Part shown: one piece after another, positions 63,630 to 64,000 of the stretch | Layout of the letters: every line of letters begins with the position of its first letter | How positions within the stretch are numbered: the stretch's first letter is position 1 | Assembly (NCBI GenBank): GCA_963752755.1 | Contig: CAVVZJ010000003.1 | Span: forward strand, 62,001 to 126,000 | Source of the DNA: CAVVZJ01 sp963752755 | GTDB taxonomy: Bacteria; Planctomycetota; Planctomycetia; Isosphaerales; Isosphaeraceae | DNA: 64,000 nt | Reading direction: 5' to 3' | The notes under the pieces: generated by a model | What the model saw: only the letters and a program-made list of their open reading frames with translations | Told to the model about the DNA's origin: nothing | Databases searched by the model: none | Translations under genes and position numbers: made by a program

Positions 63630-64000
63630 ATGACCCCTCGGCCGCTCGCAAGGACGCGTCGCGCCCCCAAGCTTCCGATCTGCCTGCTCGCGGGGGTCGT
63701 CGCCCTCGGCGCGCTGGCCGGTTGCGACCCGCGACAGGCGATGTACTTCCTCCAACCCTTCTCGCCATCGATCGCGGCGCCTTGTCCGTCGCTCAAGGGC
63801 AAGAAAGTCGTCATCCTCTCCACCTCGGTCCCCGGTATCGCTGGCGAGTTCCTGACGCTCGACCGCGACATGGCCACCGAGCTGACGAAGATCCTCCGGG
63901 AAAACGTCAAGAAGATCCGCGTGGTCGATCCCGAGAAGGTCGCCGACTGGGCCGAGAGCAAGCCGACCTGGACCAACCCAGCCGAGGCCGCCAAGGCGTT
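63630..64000 (+). CDS. Lipoprotein of unknown function, 3' end missing
   Basis: Begins with ATG 63630 after GGGGAGGG and runs off the window. A lipobox is clear in CLLAGVVALGALAGC (Cys about residue 33). The mature part reads AMYFLQPFSPSIAAPCPSLK, VVILSTSVPGIAGEFLTLDR, DMATELTKILRENVKKIRVV. The alternating strand-helix layout with a T-E-L-T-K-I-L-R-E-N helix suggests a periplasmic assembly protein of lipopolysaccharide or secretion type, but this is only a shape argument. Co-transcribed with the DUF2752 gene. Confidence 0.7.
   Translation, partial: MTPRPLARTRRAPKLPICLLAGVVALGALAGCDPRQAMYFLQPFSPSIAAPCPSLKGKKVVILSTSVPGIAGEFLTLDRDMATELTKILRENVKKIRVVDPEKVADWAESKPTWTNPAEAAKA

Overview
High-GC bacterial chromosome, most likely a planctomycete of the Isosphaeraceae/Gemmatales type. 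Pointers to this are a truncated DUF1559 (prepilin-like) gene, a rhomboid-like protein with a DUF6576-like tail, a methanogen-output-domain signalling protein, a small DUF2752 membrane protein and large secreted amidohydrolase and esterase enzymes. The assignment is an inference from gene content only.

Layout. 1-4.2 kb: end of a secreted Kelch-like protein, a broken secreted alpha/beta hydrolase and an acyltransferase-3 membrane protein. 4.3-9.8 kb: translation cluster rpsB-tsf-pyrH-(small unknown)-frr followed by trpD, with a consensus-like promoter in front of rpsB. 9.8-13.4 kb: GNAT acetyltransferase, a rhomboid homologue lacking its catalytic serine, a STAS protein, a small conserved protein and a DapA-family aldolase. 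13.8-26.4 kb: a 12.6-kb integrative element in the 3' half of a tRNA-Met(CAT) gene, bounded by perfect 50-bp direct repeats. It carries a tyrosine recombinase next to the tRNA, two AlpA/excisionase-like HTH proteins, a RepA-like AAA helicase, a CHC2/Toprim primase, a Cro/CI-type HTH protein, a promoter with an embedded palindrome, and an MmeI-like type IIG restriction-modification gene as cargo. This resembles a phage-satellite-type element; no capsid or portal gene is visible.

26.4-46 kb: tRNA-Met with a strong promoter, ettA, an enoyl-CoA hydratase homologue next to a phosphate acyltransferase, a giant three-module secreted amidohydrolase divergent from a secreted esterase, quinone oxidoreductase, Rieske protein, LOG-family protein, M28 peptidase, an SdpR/SdpI-like regulator-immunity pair, a sugar-phosphate isomerase-like protein and an FHA protein. 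46-55.8 kb: DUF1559 remnant, a long inverted repeat, TolC-like efflux protein, HTH regulator, erythromycin-esterase homologue, glycosyltransferase, and a two-gene sensory unit (MOD1 protein plus PAS-PAS-histidine kinase-REC). 55.8-64 kb: lon, a small conserved gene, an M50 membrane protease, dapF, a higBA toxin-antitoxin pair with an over-long antitoxin, a DUF374 acyltransferase, DUF2752 protein and the start of a lipoprotein.

Important caution: many genes, including housekeeping lon and dapF, are split by single-base shifts, and most of the sites I could reconstruct are +1 G/C insertions. The likeliest explanation is residual sequencing error, so 'frameshifted' genes here should not be taken as dead without checking reads.
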